A DNA stretch of 64,000 nucleotides from Posidonia oceanica. Taxonomy: Eukaryota > Streptophyta > Magnoliopsida > Alismatales > Posidoniaceae. How positions within the stretch are numbered: position 1 is the stretch's first letter; every line of letters begins with the position of its first letter. This document shows positions 53,585 to 64,000 of this stretch, piece after piece. A program made the position numbers and the translations under genes. The DNA is taken from NCBI GenBank assembly GCA_037176725.1, contig JAZBRS010000014.1:78288501-78352500 (forward strand), in the 5' to 3' direction. The notes below the pieces were generated by a model. The model saw only the letters and a list, made by a program, of their open reading frames with translations. It did not search any database and was not told where the DNA came from.

Positions 53585-54916
53585 CCACAGTGGCTGCTCA
53601 TGATCAAGGAAGAGATAATGAAGCAGCTTGATGTTAACTTTCTGAAAGTCGTCCTTTACCCTGAGTGGCTTGCAAACATCGTGCCAGTGCCCAAGAAGGA
53701 TGGTCGGATCCAGATATGTATCGACTACAGGGACCTGAACAAGGCGAGTCCCAAGGATGACTTCCCATTGCCTCACATTGACGTCCTAGTCGACAACACT
53801 GCGGGCCACAAGATGCTATCCTTTATGGACGGTTTCTCCGGCTATAATCAGATCAGGATGGCAGAAGAAGACATGGAAAAAACTTCATTCATCACCCCCT
53901 GGGGGGTCTTCTGTTATCAGGTTATGCCGTTTGGGTTGAAGAACGCCGGCGCAACTTATCAGAGAGCCATGACTACGCTCTTTCACGACCTCATGCACCA
54001 GGAAGTGGAGGTCTATGTAGATGACATGATCGCAAAGACCAAAGAGCCTGAGGATCACCTTGCTTGCCTGAAGAAGCTCTTTGACCGTCTGAGGAAATAC
54101 AGACTAAGGCTTAACCCCAGTAAATGCGTGTTTGGGGTTTCATCTGGCAAACTTCTGGGCTACATTGTTAGCCAAAGGGGGATTGAAGTGGACCCGATGA
54201 AAGCTAAAGCCATCGTGGAAATGCCACCCCCTAGAACCGAGAAGGAGGTTCGAGGCCTACTTGGGCGTTTACAGTACATCAGTCGCTTCATTGCACAGCT
54301 TACGCCCATCTGCGAGCCCATTTTCAAACTCCTGCGGAAAAATGCACAAATTGACTGGAATGAAGAATGTCAGGCCGCATTCGATAAGATCAAGCAACTG
54401 CTGGTCAAACCCCCCGTCCTGGTCCCTCCTACACCAGGAAGACCTCTGCTCCTCTACCTCTCAACTACGCAGCATTCCATGGGTGCCGTCCTGGGCAAAC
54501 ACGACGAATCTGGTAGGAAGGAGCACGCCATCTACTACCTGAGCAAGAAATTTAATGAATGTGAAGCCAGGTACAGCACGATGGAGAAGACCTGTCTGTC
54601 CCTTGTCTGGGCCGCACAGAAACTGAGACACTATATGATGGCGTACCCAGTTCAGCTCTTGTGCCGTCATGACCCTATCAAATTTCTTTTCCAAAAGCCG
54701 GCTTTGGTGGGCAGATGCGTCAAGTGGCAGGTATTGTTATCTCAATACGACATCACCTTCGTCACACAGCGATCTATGAAGGGCCAGGCTATGGCGGATC
54801 ACCTTGCGGATTTCCCTTTGCCCGAGTATCAGCCACTCCAGACGCAGTTCCCTGACGAAGACATTCTCTTTGCAATGGAGGACTCGGAGGAGAAAGACCC
54901 TGAAGAGCAAGAGTAG
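53585..54916 (+). pseudogene. Element C polyprotein: reverse transcriptase and first RNase H
   Basis: Same frame as the preceding segment after two nonsense codons, TAG 53564-53566 (CAG in A) and TGA 53582-53584 (CGA in A). RT motifs: PVPKKDGRIQICIDYRDLNK near 53688, FMDGFSGYNQI near 53824 and YVDD at 54014-54025. The Ty3-type RNase H follows (LLLYLSTTQHSMGAVLGKH near 54448), again lacking the usual first Asp. Unlike A, the joint between RT and RNase H is in frame here. TAG 54914-54916 ends the segment just before the second RNase H. Confidence 0.93.
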
Positions 54917-56080
54917 TGGCGGTTGTACTTCGACGGTGCTGTCAATAAAAAGGGTCGGGGCATAGGCGCAGTGCTGACCACGCCCCAGGGGCAAATGATC
55001 CCTTTTGCGAGGAAGCTGACTTTCGCATGCACGAACAATGAGGCAGAATATGAAGCATGCATCCTGGGTTTGAAAGTCGCCCTCGAGCATAAGGCGCAGA
55101 AGCTACATGTGCACGGTGATGCCATGCTAGTGATCTCTCAAGTGAACGGCGACTGGAAAACCAAGGACCCGAAGCTCGTGCCGTATCATGAATGTCTGCT
55201 GGGGCTAATAGAAGAGTTCAAGAGCATTGACTTCACATACATGAACAGAGCAAAGAATGCGTATGCAGACGCACTAGCAACCTTGGCATCTTGGCTCAGT
55301 ATACCAGAGAACAGCAAGGTAGATGTGTCAGTCACCTGCATAGAGGAGCCCGCCCATTGCATGAACATAGAGGAAGCAGATTCGACCGCGGAGCAGCCAT
55401 GGTATCATGATATCAAAGCATTCTTGGAATCCGGCAGTCTCCCACCTGGCACCACCTCGGAAGATAAGAGAACTTTGGCGCGTCTGGCGTCGAAATATGT
55501 GTTGGGGGCTGGGCAGTTATACAGAAGATCGTACAATCAGATGCTACTACGCTGCCTGGACAAGCCGGAGGCTGATACCCTAATGCTTCAAGTACATGCA
55601 GGGACCTGTGGCCCGCACATGAACGGTGTCCTCTTAGCCAAGAAGATCATGCTCCAAGGATATTTCTGGCAAACCATGGAGGCAGACTACTGCCGGTTCG
55701 TGCGTAAATGCCACAACTGTCAGGTCCATGGTAATTTTATCAAGGCTCCTCCTCATCAGCTGCATAACATGTCCTCGCCGTGGCCTTTCTCCACCTGGGG
55801 GATCGACGTCATTGGCGCAATACACCCCGCTGCTTCGAACGGCCATCGCTTCATCATGGTAGCGATAGACTACTTCACTAAGTGGGTGGAAGCAGCCTCT
55901 TACAGAACAATCACCGCGGTGGCAACAGAAAAGTTCATCAGGCACAACATCGTTGCCCGGTATGGGGTCCCTCACTCCATCATCTCTGATAATGGCACGA
56001 ACTTCATTGCCAAAAGAACTGAGGAGTTCCTACAGAATTTCAGAATCAAGCATCACCGCTCCTCACCATATCGGCCTTAG
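54917..56080 (+). pseudogene. Element C polyprotein: archaeal-type RNase H and integrase core
   Basis: Continues in frame after TAG 54914-54916. The second RNase H has LYFDGAV at the very start, NNEAEYEA, HGDAML and YADALA. The integrase zinc finger ends in CHNC near 55710; GIDVIG (about 55802) and SDNGTNF (about 55987) supply the first two acidic residues. TAG 56078-56080 (CAG in A) cuts the integrase before the third, so the DDE triad is split between this and the next segment. Confidence 0.93.
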
Positions 56081-56641
56081 ATGAATGGAGCAGTGGAGTC
56101 TGCTAACAAGAACATCATCGAAATCATGAAGAAAATGGCGAAAACCCACAAGGACTGGCACGATCAGCTCCCGTACGCACTCTAGGCGTACAGGACCTCA
56201 ATCCGGACCTCAACAGGAGCCACCCCGTACTTGCTGGTGTACGGCATGGAAGCAGTATTACCCGTCGAGGTGGAGGTCCCCTCGCTACGGATCTTACGAG
56301 AAGCTGAGTTGGAAGAGGCAGAATGGGTCGAAGACCGCTGCGTCCAACTGAATCTGATTGATGAGCATAGACTACAAGCCATGCATAACGCTCACTGTTA
56401 CCAGAAGCGAATGGCTAGAGCATTCCTGAAGAAAGTCCGGCCCAGAAGCTTCCAGCCCGGGGATCTCGTTCTGCGTGCCATTCACCTACCCGACAGTCGA
56501 GGCAAATTCCAACCTAACTGGCGCGGTCCCTTTGTAGTCAAGCAGATCTTCTCAGGCGGCGCAGTAACTCTTGAGGACATGGACCAGGTCGAGCAGTTCG
56601 AGCCGGTCAACATGTGCTACCTCAAGAAGTACTATCAGTAG
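56081..56641 (+). pseudogene. Element C polyprotein: integrase C-terminal part
   Basis: Same frame, beginning MNGAVESANKN, which holds the third acidic residue (about 56093). A further TAG at 56183-56185 (TGG in A) interrupts it; from 56186 it is open to the natural stop TAG at 56639-56641. The end (GPFVVKQIFSGGAVTLEDM, then YLKKYYQ) matches A and has no chromodomain. Confidence 0.92.
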
Positions 56642-57972
56642 CTGGGAGTAGCCCTTGCGGATCCTTCCTCCCACTTGTCATATCTCCACCACTCGCATAT
56701 CTTTGTATCTCTTTTCGCTCTACCTCCTCCGTACTTTACTTCATCCCATTTCCTACATTTCCTGACATTGCAGCACTCCCGTGCATCCCTGCTCATCTCG
56801 TTCACATTCCTCATCAAATCATGCATTGCATAGTTGCCCGGTGATGAAAACCGGAGGTGCTTGCCTGCTGCGAAAGGAGTCTCCCGACTTCACCTGATAC
56901 TACTTAGATGTCTTGACTAGTGAGGGAGCCACCACTCAAAGAGAGCGGGCGAAGTGTCCAAACCCCTAAAGACTTACACTCCTAGAAGAGTGCTAGGTGT
57001 TAGCCAGGAAGCTATACACATTTCAGCTTAGATATGCAAGAAAAGAGAGAAAGAGAGAGCCAAAAGTCGGTACCTGAAAAAACCCTAACACCCATTTCCC
57101 CTAGGGAAGGGGCAGCGGAGACCTGCAAGCCAAAAGAGAAAGAAAAATGAAAAAGAATGAAAAAGAAAAAAACAAAAAACAAAAAAGCCAAGGAAAAAGG
57201 AGAATGATGGAAAAGGAAAGGGAGGGAGACAAAGGCCCCATTCCCGCAAAAAAAAAAAGGCAAAAAAAAGAAAAAAAAGAATAAAGGCAAGCAGGGTAAC
57301 CCCGCACCTCTCACCTACCCCAGAAAAGAGTCAAAGCCCGGATCAGGTCCTCCTCGCTTCCAAAATGGGAATGAGGAGAGCCCTGCACACCGACATAAAA
57401 AGAGAAGGAAGAGGTAGGAGCGAGTGTAAGTCCTTGAGAGTTTGGCATGGAGCCCGTCTACTCTACACCACCACCAAACATCACCAACACCCTTTCCTAG
57501 AGTGTCACCAACAAATCAGGAGTCCGAGTAGAGTCCGGTGAGTTAGGGACTGCTCCTTTCTTATGCAGCAGACACCAAAGCGCCCCGATACTGAGGGCAA
57601 ACTACACCAAATCACGCATGCATCTACATTTTCCAGTCATCTCCACTCCTTCTGATCATTCTACTCTGCAAAAGCTTACTCCAGCGCTGAGACAGTACTT
57701 CTACTCGGCACGCGTTGGCACCATCAGGCTGCAACAACCCGGGACTCCCGCCAATCCCCGCCGCATCGACAGAATTTCTTTGCTTACATATGTTCAATTA
57801 CCATAGTCTGAATTTTTACTGTTTAAATGTGTTGGACTGTCTCTACCAGTTTCAGAATCTGCTTTCCGAATAATAGTCTTGTGTCTATATGAGATCTGAT
57901 AATCCACAGTCTTGGCAACAAGTATCTGAAGATTTTGGGACAGCCGTCCGCCTACATTCTGCAATCTGCGCA
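56642..57972 (+). other. Element C post-pol untranslated region with conserved block and A-rich tract
   Basis: No gene. 56838-56940 matches the post-pol block of A (hairpin CCGGT/ACCGG, then GTGCTTGCCTGCT and GTGAGGGAGCCACCAC). About 57110-57290 is an A-rich, T-poor purine tract in the same place as in A. The stretch 57540-57610 (GCAGCAGACACCAAAGCG) is also shared with A. Confidence 0.7.
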
Positions 57973-59174
57973 ATGGGATTCCCCACTCTGGTGACCCCAA
58001 CACACTGTTCTGAGATCCTGCGAGAATGGATCGGCAAGCTTACCAAAGATGACTGTGAGAAGCTAGGCCTGTGGGGCATTCCGACCAAGTTGCTAAAGGC
58101 TGCTGATGTAGAAGTAAGCCGCCATCTTCTGTGTGCTGCTGCACGATTCTGGAAGCCAGCACACCACGTCTTCCGTTTCGGTAGAACTGAACTGACACCT
58201 ACACTGGAAGAAGTGCGCCGGATCTGTGGCTTTTCCAAGATTCTGGGGCCACCCATCTTCATGAGGCGTGACGGGTACATCGCAGTCCTAAAACAGCTGA
58301 CCAGCCTCTCTACCCGAAGTTGCCAGCAGAAACTGATTTGCACCAGCGGACCCATGCCTCTGCTTCGCTAGCGTATTTTGATGATATTGTGGAAAAGCGC
58401 GCCGAACTCGGAGACGAGCTGTGGCTCCGAGGGTTTGTCACCCGTTTCCTAGGCGAACTGGTCTTTACTCATGGCAAGACGACAGTGGCCGTCGAAATCG
58501 CTGAAATAGCACTCGCTGTGGTGGCTCGCCAGATAGACCTGGCACCAGTTGTTCTGGCAGAGACGTACCGCGGACTGGACCGCATCTCGCATCGCTGCCG
58601 CCACTTCCATGGTTGCGGAGCACTCATTCAGGTCTGGCTAGCCGCACACACTGAGATAGACCTTCTGCGCCCCCAAGTACGTGCTTTCGAGGCCTACTGC
58701 AACAGCGGCCATGCCAAGGCAGTCAAGAGCGTCAAGGAAGAACACGAAAGGCTATCAGGACTGACAGATGACATAGTAACCTGGCGCATCATTCCTTCTG
58801 CGGTCGAACCATTCACTGTCTTCTTCAATGCGCGCGACATGCGGTTGGTTGTGCTACCGGGATTCACTGCGGGTGTGGAATACCACCCTATCAGAGTCAT
58901 GCGCCAGTTCGGCTTCCAGCAAGACGCCTATGTCGACAGCACAGCACCTAGGCTCCTTCAAGAATATCCCCTCAGTACAATTGCCCCGACGAAGGAGCTG
59001 GCCAACCTAATGCAGCATGGGGTGCGATCAACAGACATCGCGGCTACAAGAGGCGTGGGGTGCACTCCTGAGTACGTCACCGAGGTGCAGGACCTCTGGC
59101 CCATCAATGAAATCCCGCCAAACGGTCCTTTGTTCCCTGACTCTGGAAAATCGAAGAAGGGCCGAATCAGTTAG
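57973..59174 (+). pseudogene. Extra ORF of element C: plant-mobile-domain/DUF7745-like, frameshifted
   Basis: Aligns from MGFPTLVTP (ATG 57973) to the stop at 59172-59174 with the intact ORF of A. A 1-bp deletion around 58368-58376 shifts the frame and makes TAG 58369-58371; the downstream part is open in the new frame. The frame is also open upstream to an ATG at 57889, but A shows no matching extension. Hallmarks kept: PTLEEVRRICGF, LWLRGFVTRFLGE, GCGALIQVWL and YHPIRVMRQFGFQQ. Apart from that single break it has no stop, while pol of the same element has five. Function unknown. Confidence 0.75.
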
Positions 59175-59682
59175 AGCCGTCATGCAGTTGTCACTCTATT
59201 TTCCTTTCAAGTTGTGCTGAACTTTTTAGCCTGCCACAGGCGTGTAACCGACAGTTCTATCAATGCAAAAGTGTTTTGTGCTGGCTGCTCGCATTTCAAA
59301 GCTGATTAATGCATTCCATGCTCCTCGCCACACATCCGGAGGCCCTTGGCCCGACTTGTTGCCCGCGTGACGAAAGTCCTCGACAAACGACCCAGGCTCC
59401 AGGATCTCTGCGGACCCGCATCGTCAAATCCTGCCGCCGGACATCCCCAGCTGCGTCTTCATCGGGCTGGTACCCCAAACTACTCGTCTGACAAACGCGT
59501 CAGTTTTTGTCCATCCTTCGCCTTTCGATGCCAGGGGCGTTTCGACCAACCCCTGGTATCATCCTGATACCAGGGGCATCTTTTCCGATACCCCACGGTA
59601 TCTCATCCATGTCACCACCTTCCTCTTTGCCGACCGATAAGTCCGATATCTTATCACCTTTTTATCAGTCAATCTCATCATT
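59175..59682 (+). other. Untranslated stretch after the extra ORF of C
   Basis: No gene. Contains GGGCTGGTACCCCAAACTAC (about 59464), a single diverged copy of the unit that is tandemly repeated in A, and GATAAG-N8-CTTATC (59636-59655). Confidence 0.6.
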
Positions 59683-59957
59683 ACCTCATCTCCCTTCTTT
59701 AGCAATAGCTCTCATCATTACCTCATCTCCCTTCTTTAGCAATAGCTCTCATCATTACCTCATCTCCCTTCTTTAGCAATAGCTCTCATCATTATCTCAC
59801 CCCCTCTTATCAAGCAATCAATCACCCAGCAATCAATCACTCAGCAATCAATCTCTCAAGCAATCAATCACTCAGCAATCAATCACTCAGCAATCAATCT
59901 CTCAAGCAATCAATCACTCAGCAATCAATCACTCATCAATCAATCATCAAACAATCA
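59683..59957 (+). repeat. 37-bp repeat (3 copies) and AATCAATCACTC repeat
   Basis: 59690-59800: copies of TTTAGCAATAGCTCTCATC plus ATTACCTCATCTCCCTTC with a 37-bp period. 59810-59957: many AATCAATCACTCAGC-like units. Positionally equivalent to the 36-bp repeat of A. Confidence 0.85.
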
Positions 59958-60265
59958 AGCACTCTCAGGCTGATATCCTAAACTATCTGCTCAGGCTGAT
60001 ATCCTAAACTATCTGCTCTCAGGCTGATATCCTAAACTATCTGCTCAGGCTGATATCCTAAACTATCTGCTCTCAGGCTGATATCCTAAACTATCTGCTC
60101 AGGCTGATATCCTAAACTATCTGCTCTCAGGCTGATATCCTAAACTATCTGCTCAGGCTGATATCCTAAACTATCTGCTCTCAGGCTGATATCCTAAACT
60201 ATCTGCTCAGGCTGATATCCTAAACTATCTGCTCTCAGGCTGATAACCTAAACTATCATCTCGGC
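59958..60265 (+). repeat. Hairpin tandem repeat (about 12 copies)
   Basis: Units CAGGCTGATATCCTAAAC plus TATCTG, alternating with spacers TCTC and TC, giving a two-unit higher-order period of about 52 bp. Each unit has inverted arms CAG...GATA/TATC...CTG. Confidence 0.92.
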
Positions 60266-60282
60266 CGATCCATGGTTGGCCC

Positions 60283-61135
60283 GCAGTTGTGTTATACGGC
60301 TGACATCCAGTAACTGTCACTCATAATTGCCCTTTCCAGTTGATAGGACTGTAAACTATCGCTAGGCTGATAACCTAAACTATCACTGGCAATTACGTTA
60401 TACGGCTGATATCCAGTAACTATCCCTTGCAATTGCTCTTTCCGGTTGATAGGACCGTAAACTATCATTCCCTGGCTGATGATCCAAAACTCATCCTAGG
60501 CTGATAACCTAAACTATCCCTAGGCTGATAACCTAAACTATCACTCGCAATTGCATTATACGGCTGATATCCAGTAACTATCACTCGCAAACCCCCTTTC
60601 CAGTTGATAGGACTGTAAACTATCGTTCCAGTTGATAGGACTGTAAACTATCATTCTCTGGCTGATGATCCAAAACTCATCCTGGGCTGATATCCAAAAC
60701 TATCACGGGTTTGCGTTATACGGCTGATATCCAGTAACTATCCCTCATAATTGCTCTTTCCAGTTGATAGGACCGTAAACTATCGCTAGGCTGATAACCT
60801 AAACTATCACCCGCAATTATGTTATACGGCTGATATCCAGTAACTATCCCTCATGGTTTGCCCTTTCCAGTTGATAGGACTGTAAACTATCGTTCTCTGG
60901 CTGATGATCCAAAACTCATCCTAGGCTGATAACCTAAACTATCACCTGCAACCATGTTATACGGCTGATATCCAGTAACTATCACTCACAACTGCACCTT
61001 CCAGTTGATAAGACTGTAAACTATCGCTCCAGTTGATAGGACTGTAAACTATCGTCTCGGTTGATAGGACCGTAAACTATCGCCCTCGGCTGATGATCCG
61101 AAACTCATCCGGTCGATGAGTCCGACAACTTATCA
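60283..61135 (+). repeat. Tree-like hairpin array in the 3' untranslated region of element C
   Basis: Same plan as in A. Root stem GCAGTTGTG (60283-60291) with CACAACTGC (60987-60995). Five enclosed branches: 60322-60331 with 60388-60397 (9 of 10); 60428-60436 with 60547-60555; CGCAAACCC 60586-60594 with GGGTTTGCG 60707-60715; CATAATTGC 60746-60754 with GCAATTATG 60813-60821; CATGGTTTGC 60852-60861 with GCAACCATG 60948-60956 (one bulge). Each branch holds 2-4 small hairpins of GATAG/CTATC, GATA/TATC or GATGA/TCATC type. Six constant hairpins (TTATACGGCTGATATCCAGT) separate the branches. Further single hairpins follow to 61135, including GATGAG/CTTATC with a G-U pair. Confidence 0.88.
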
Positions 61136-61434
61136 CCTCCTCCGTGCGGCTTCATCCCAAAGGATGGAGCCCCGCATCCTTCCGCGTCTGGGAAAGGGTC
61201 CATCTCTCTCGTCGCACTTTTGTGAGCATTGGCCATTCTTCTTGCTATAGCAGGTCTGGACTTCCCACCAAGCTCCGCGGCGCACTGCAACGCCCCTCCT
61301 CAACGTCATCGGCGTCACCAGCATCATCCGTGTTGTCCTGACTTCCCCATCGGTACTAACTTCAGCACTAACTTTTGCATCGCATCCGCATTAGCATGCA
61401 TCGCATATGTGGCATTTCATCCATCTGCACTGGC

Positions 61435-61505
61435 ACATTGCACTGCGGCAACGATCTACGATGTTCGACGCATCCGCCGAATAAGTGGCTCACGCCCAAA
61501 ACAAA
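61435..61505 (+). other. Conserved block before the polypurine tract (element C)
   Basis: GCGGCAACGATCTACGA and GCATCCGCCGAATAAGTGGC, shared with A, B and M. The stretch 61140-61435 shows no gene. Confidence 0.75.
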
Positions 61506-61543
61506 CCCTCTGCTCTCGCCGGTCAAATGGGGTGTCCCGTCAA

Positions 61544-61592
61544 CCCTGAGCAGCGGCCTAGCTTCGTTCGGCCTCGCTCAGGGAGGGGCATC
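61544..61592 (+). other. Polypurine tract with abutting stem-loop (element C)
   Basis: CCCTGAGC (61544-61551) pairs with GCTCAGGG (61576-61583); the tract CAGGGAGGGGCATC (61579-61592) touches the LTR. Confidence 0.9.
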
Positions 61593-64000
61593 TGTAGACA
61601 CCCCATTTTGACAGGCCGGATCGATTGGAACCTTCTGGTGGCTGCTGGACCCGAATCTAGACCCAAACCTACACCTTTCTCTCCTTCTTTCCCCTCAAAA
61701 CAAGCCCAAACTCAATCTAGGATTACCCCCCTTTCCCGAACCTGAAAATTGACCAAAATCCACAGGAAAACTCACCCCAGATGACTTAGCAAACCCACCA
61801 AAAAGCCTGCGAAATTTCAAATCAGAACCCCTCCCAAAAACCCTAGGAAACTTAGGCAAAACTACCTTTTTCTACACCTTGAAACCCCTCTAAAACCTTC
61901 TCAGAATCAAACCAAAACTTCAGAGCCAGCTCCTCAAACCCTAGACTCTACACTTGCCAAGTTTCACCCCTTTCCGAGACCTCTAAGCCCCCCTTTTGGC
62001 CAAATTATCATTTTCTCTCTCCGGGATTATCGTTTTCTCTCTCCTCTCTCTCTCCTGATTATCGTCTCTCTTTTCATCCCCTTCTTGCCCTTTTTCTGGC
62101 TTGGCTGTGGGCCCCCTTTGTACTTCTATCTCTTCTCTATCTTATTCCTATTTTTATTTTATTTTTTAGCATTTTCCCTGAATTTTAAAAATCATTTCCC
62201 TCAAACCTATCTCTTTTCCCTCTATTTCCCTCCTTTTCCCATTTCTTTCCTCCTCCTCTTTCCCATTTCCCTCTTTTGCAAAAACCCATAAAAATCCCTA
62301 AAAATCTGTAAGACCCCAAAACATAAAAGAGACAAATCAGAGTTCTAAGAAAAACAACTAAAAAACATTAAACAAGCAATTAAAAACTTAAACTTAACTA
62401 AATCAAGCTCAAGCATGCAAACTAAAAAATGCAAAACAAACCAAAAGAAAACACTGAAAAATCGAGGAAAAAACTAAAATAAAATCAAAACCCACCAAAA
62501 GTGAAAACCCCCATCAGAAGAATTAAAAAACAAACCCTAAAAGAAGAATTAAAAAATCAAACACTAAAACAAGTAATTAAGGAAGCAAAAGACTTAACTT
62601 AGTAAACATAAGAAGAACGACATAAAAACTTAATTAAAAAGGAAAAGGAAAACACATTTAAAAGACTTAAAAAACACCCCATCAAGCCAGGGAAATCCAA
62701 CTAAAAATTCCAAGAAAAAATTAACAAATAAAAGATCAAAACATAATTCAAAAGACTTAAGAAAAGAAAACCTTAAAAGATTAAAACTAAAAGCCAAAAC
62801 CCACTCTAATTAATATAAAAATAAATCCTAAAAATCCTAATTAACACCCTAAAATACTTAACAAGAAAACACAATTTTAAAAAACAATTTAAAAGATTCA
62901 ACAAACACCTAATCAAGTGGAAAACAAATTAAAAACAAAAGAAAGCCCTAAAACCCTAATCAAGCTCAAAAAACATAAATTAACCCCAAAACAGTCATTA
63001 AAAAATCTAATTAAAACCCTAACCCACAACACAATCTTTCTAGTATATTTATTTATTTTAATTTATTTTTTTTTTTCTAATTTTATTTCCTTTCTTTTCC
63101 CTCTCTTTCTTTCTTTCTTCCTTTTTATTTTTCTTTTCTTCCTTACTAGGCCCATCAGCCCGTTTTCCTTTTTTCCTTCTTTTTTTCAAATTTCCAAGCC
63201 CGGCCCACGGCTACAGTGTATCTTCCTCCTTCCCTCCTTCCGCACAGTACCGGCCGGTACAGTGCCGTGTGTTTCTTCTCCTGCTGCATCCGTTCTGCCA
63301 CAGCAGCGTCTCAGCTCCTGCCATGGCCAGACCTGCGCTCGCACGCCTCTGCCCGGACCAGACCGGTGTGCGCCGCATCACGTCCGTGCTCCTGCCACCG
63401 CCCCCTTGGCATTAATTCGCCATAGCCAGACCTGCAAAAGGGAGGAGAGATCAGAGCCATAACGGGAGGGGAGGGAGAAGAAAAAGAAGGAACCCAGAAG
63501 CATCCCAGAGAGAACCACGGACTCCTTTGCGATCCCCAGCGAGAGAGAACCCACAATTCCCTCCGAAAACTCACCCAGAAAGCCAGAACTCCCCCTTCTT
63601 CCCTTCCCGGCGAACCAGAGACCAAAACTCCTCCAGAATCGCTCGGAATTGGCCCCCGAATCTCACCCAAGCTTCCCGCAACACACCCCTCCATTCCACA
63701 CCAAGAACGAACCCAGCATTTCCCCCGAATCCCGCTGGAAACTGGCAAAACCCAACTCTCTTCCTTCCCAAAATTCCCGACACCGCAGACCATCTTTCTT
63801 CCCCAAACTCTGCCCCGTTACTCACTGAAACACCACCTCCCTAAGCCACCCGGCCTTCAGCCCTCTCCCTCACCACAGACGAAACCTTCCACCGTAAACA
63901 CCTACGCCAGCATTCTGTCCAAAACCACCACTTCTGCAACTTCACTCTCCAGGCCTTCACAAACTCTTTCGACCACCCAGAACCCACCATCGTACCTCCA
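61593..64000 (+). repeat. 3' LTR of element C, first 2408 bp
   Basis: Starts TGTAGACACCCC and follows the 5' LTR (41445 on) to the end of the window with scattered substitutions and small indels. The rest lies outside. Confidence 0.95.

Larger units (their letters stand above)
41445..64000 (+). mobile_element. Element C: near-complete Tat/Ogre-like LTR retrotransposon, right end outside the window
   Basis: 5' LTR (41445-46562), PBS, leader, gag-pro-pol in one frame with several stops (47937-56641), extra ORF with a frameshift (57973-59174), hairpin arrays, polypurine tract, and the first 2408 bp of the 3' LTR (61593 on). With an LTR of about 5.1 kb the element should end near 66.7 kb and total about 25 kb, the size range of Ogre elements. 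Expected target-site sequence left of the LTR is CTACC (41440-41444). LTR differences (roughly 2% by eye over the overlap) and eight or more coding breaks make it older than M. Confidence 0.94.

Noticed and set aside
61085..61135. Hammerhead ribozyme suggested by CTGATGA...GAAAC and GATGAGTCCG words (also B near 36961)
   Set aside because: No helix II of usable length, no matching cleavage site, and the words are explained by the GATGA/TCATC and GATGAGT/ACTCATC hairpins of the array.

Overview
The window is plant nuclear DNA made almost entirely of nested Ty3/Gypsy LTR retrotransposons of the Tat/Ogre type. The evidence is: polyproteins with a degenerate first RNase H plus a second archaeal-type RNase H, a G-patch-like segment after the protease, no chromodomain, primer-binding sites matching tRNA-Arg, and giant LTRs of 5.1-5.7 kb. 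I see no host gene, rRNA, tRNA or CRISPR array. The species cannot be told from the sequence; a large repeat-rich angiosperm genome fits.

Layout, left to right. Element A (+, 1-17161) enters mid-polyprotein. It has protease/RT/RNase H/integrase with three breaks, an intact extra ORF resembling plant-mobile-domain (DUF7745-like) proteins, a long repeat-rich 3' untranslated region, a polypurine tract and a complete 3' LTR (11451-17161). A short piece of older element B follows (17162-17980), mostly a 29-bp minisatellite. Element M (-, 17981-36263, 18283 bp) is inserted in that minisatellite with a GCGCT target-site duplication. M has two 5632-bp LTRs and a gag with one stop, but no pol, so it is non-autonomous and young. 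B resumes at 36264 and ends in a polypurine tract at 37484-37497, followed directly by a different, ~1.9 kb LTR (37498-39371). That LTR leads into a PBS, leader and N-terminal gag of element D. Element C (+, 41445 to beyond the window) interrupts the D gag. C has a 5118-bp 5' LTR, PBS, leader, complete but decayed gag-pol, a frameshifted copy of the extra ORF, the same kind of 3' untranslated region, and 2.4 kb of its 3' LTR.

A, C and M are related subfamilies. Pol of A and C aligns throughout, M and C gag align, and LTR ends, polypurine tracts and the block before the tract are shared. M could use enzymes from A/C-like relatives.

The most unusual signal is in the 3' untranslated regions. 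Between the extra ORF and the polypurine tract, A and C carry arrays of about 20-25 small hairpins whose stems vary in sequence but stay complementary. These are grouped by longer inverted repeats into five branches, all enclosed by one 9-bp stem (GCAGTTGTG with CACAACTGC). Several branch stems differ between A and C, yet both arms changed together. Simpler hairpin arrays of the same grammar occur in M and B. This looks like a selected, tree-like RNA (or DNA) fold that I do not recognise as described.
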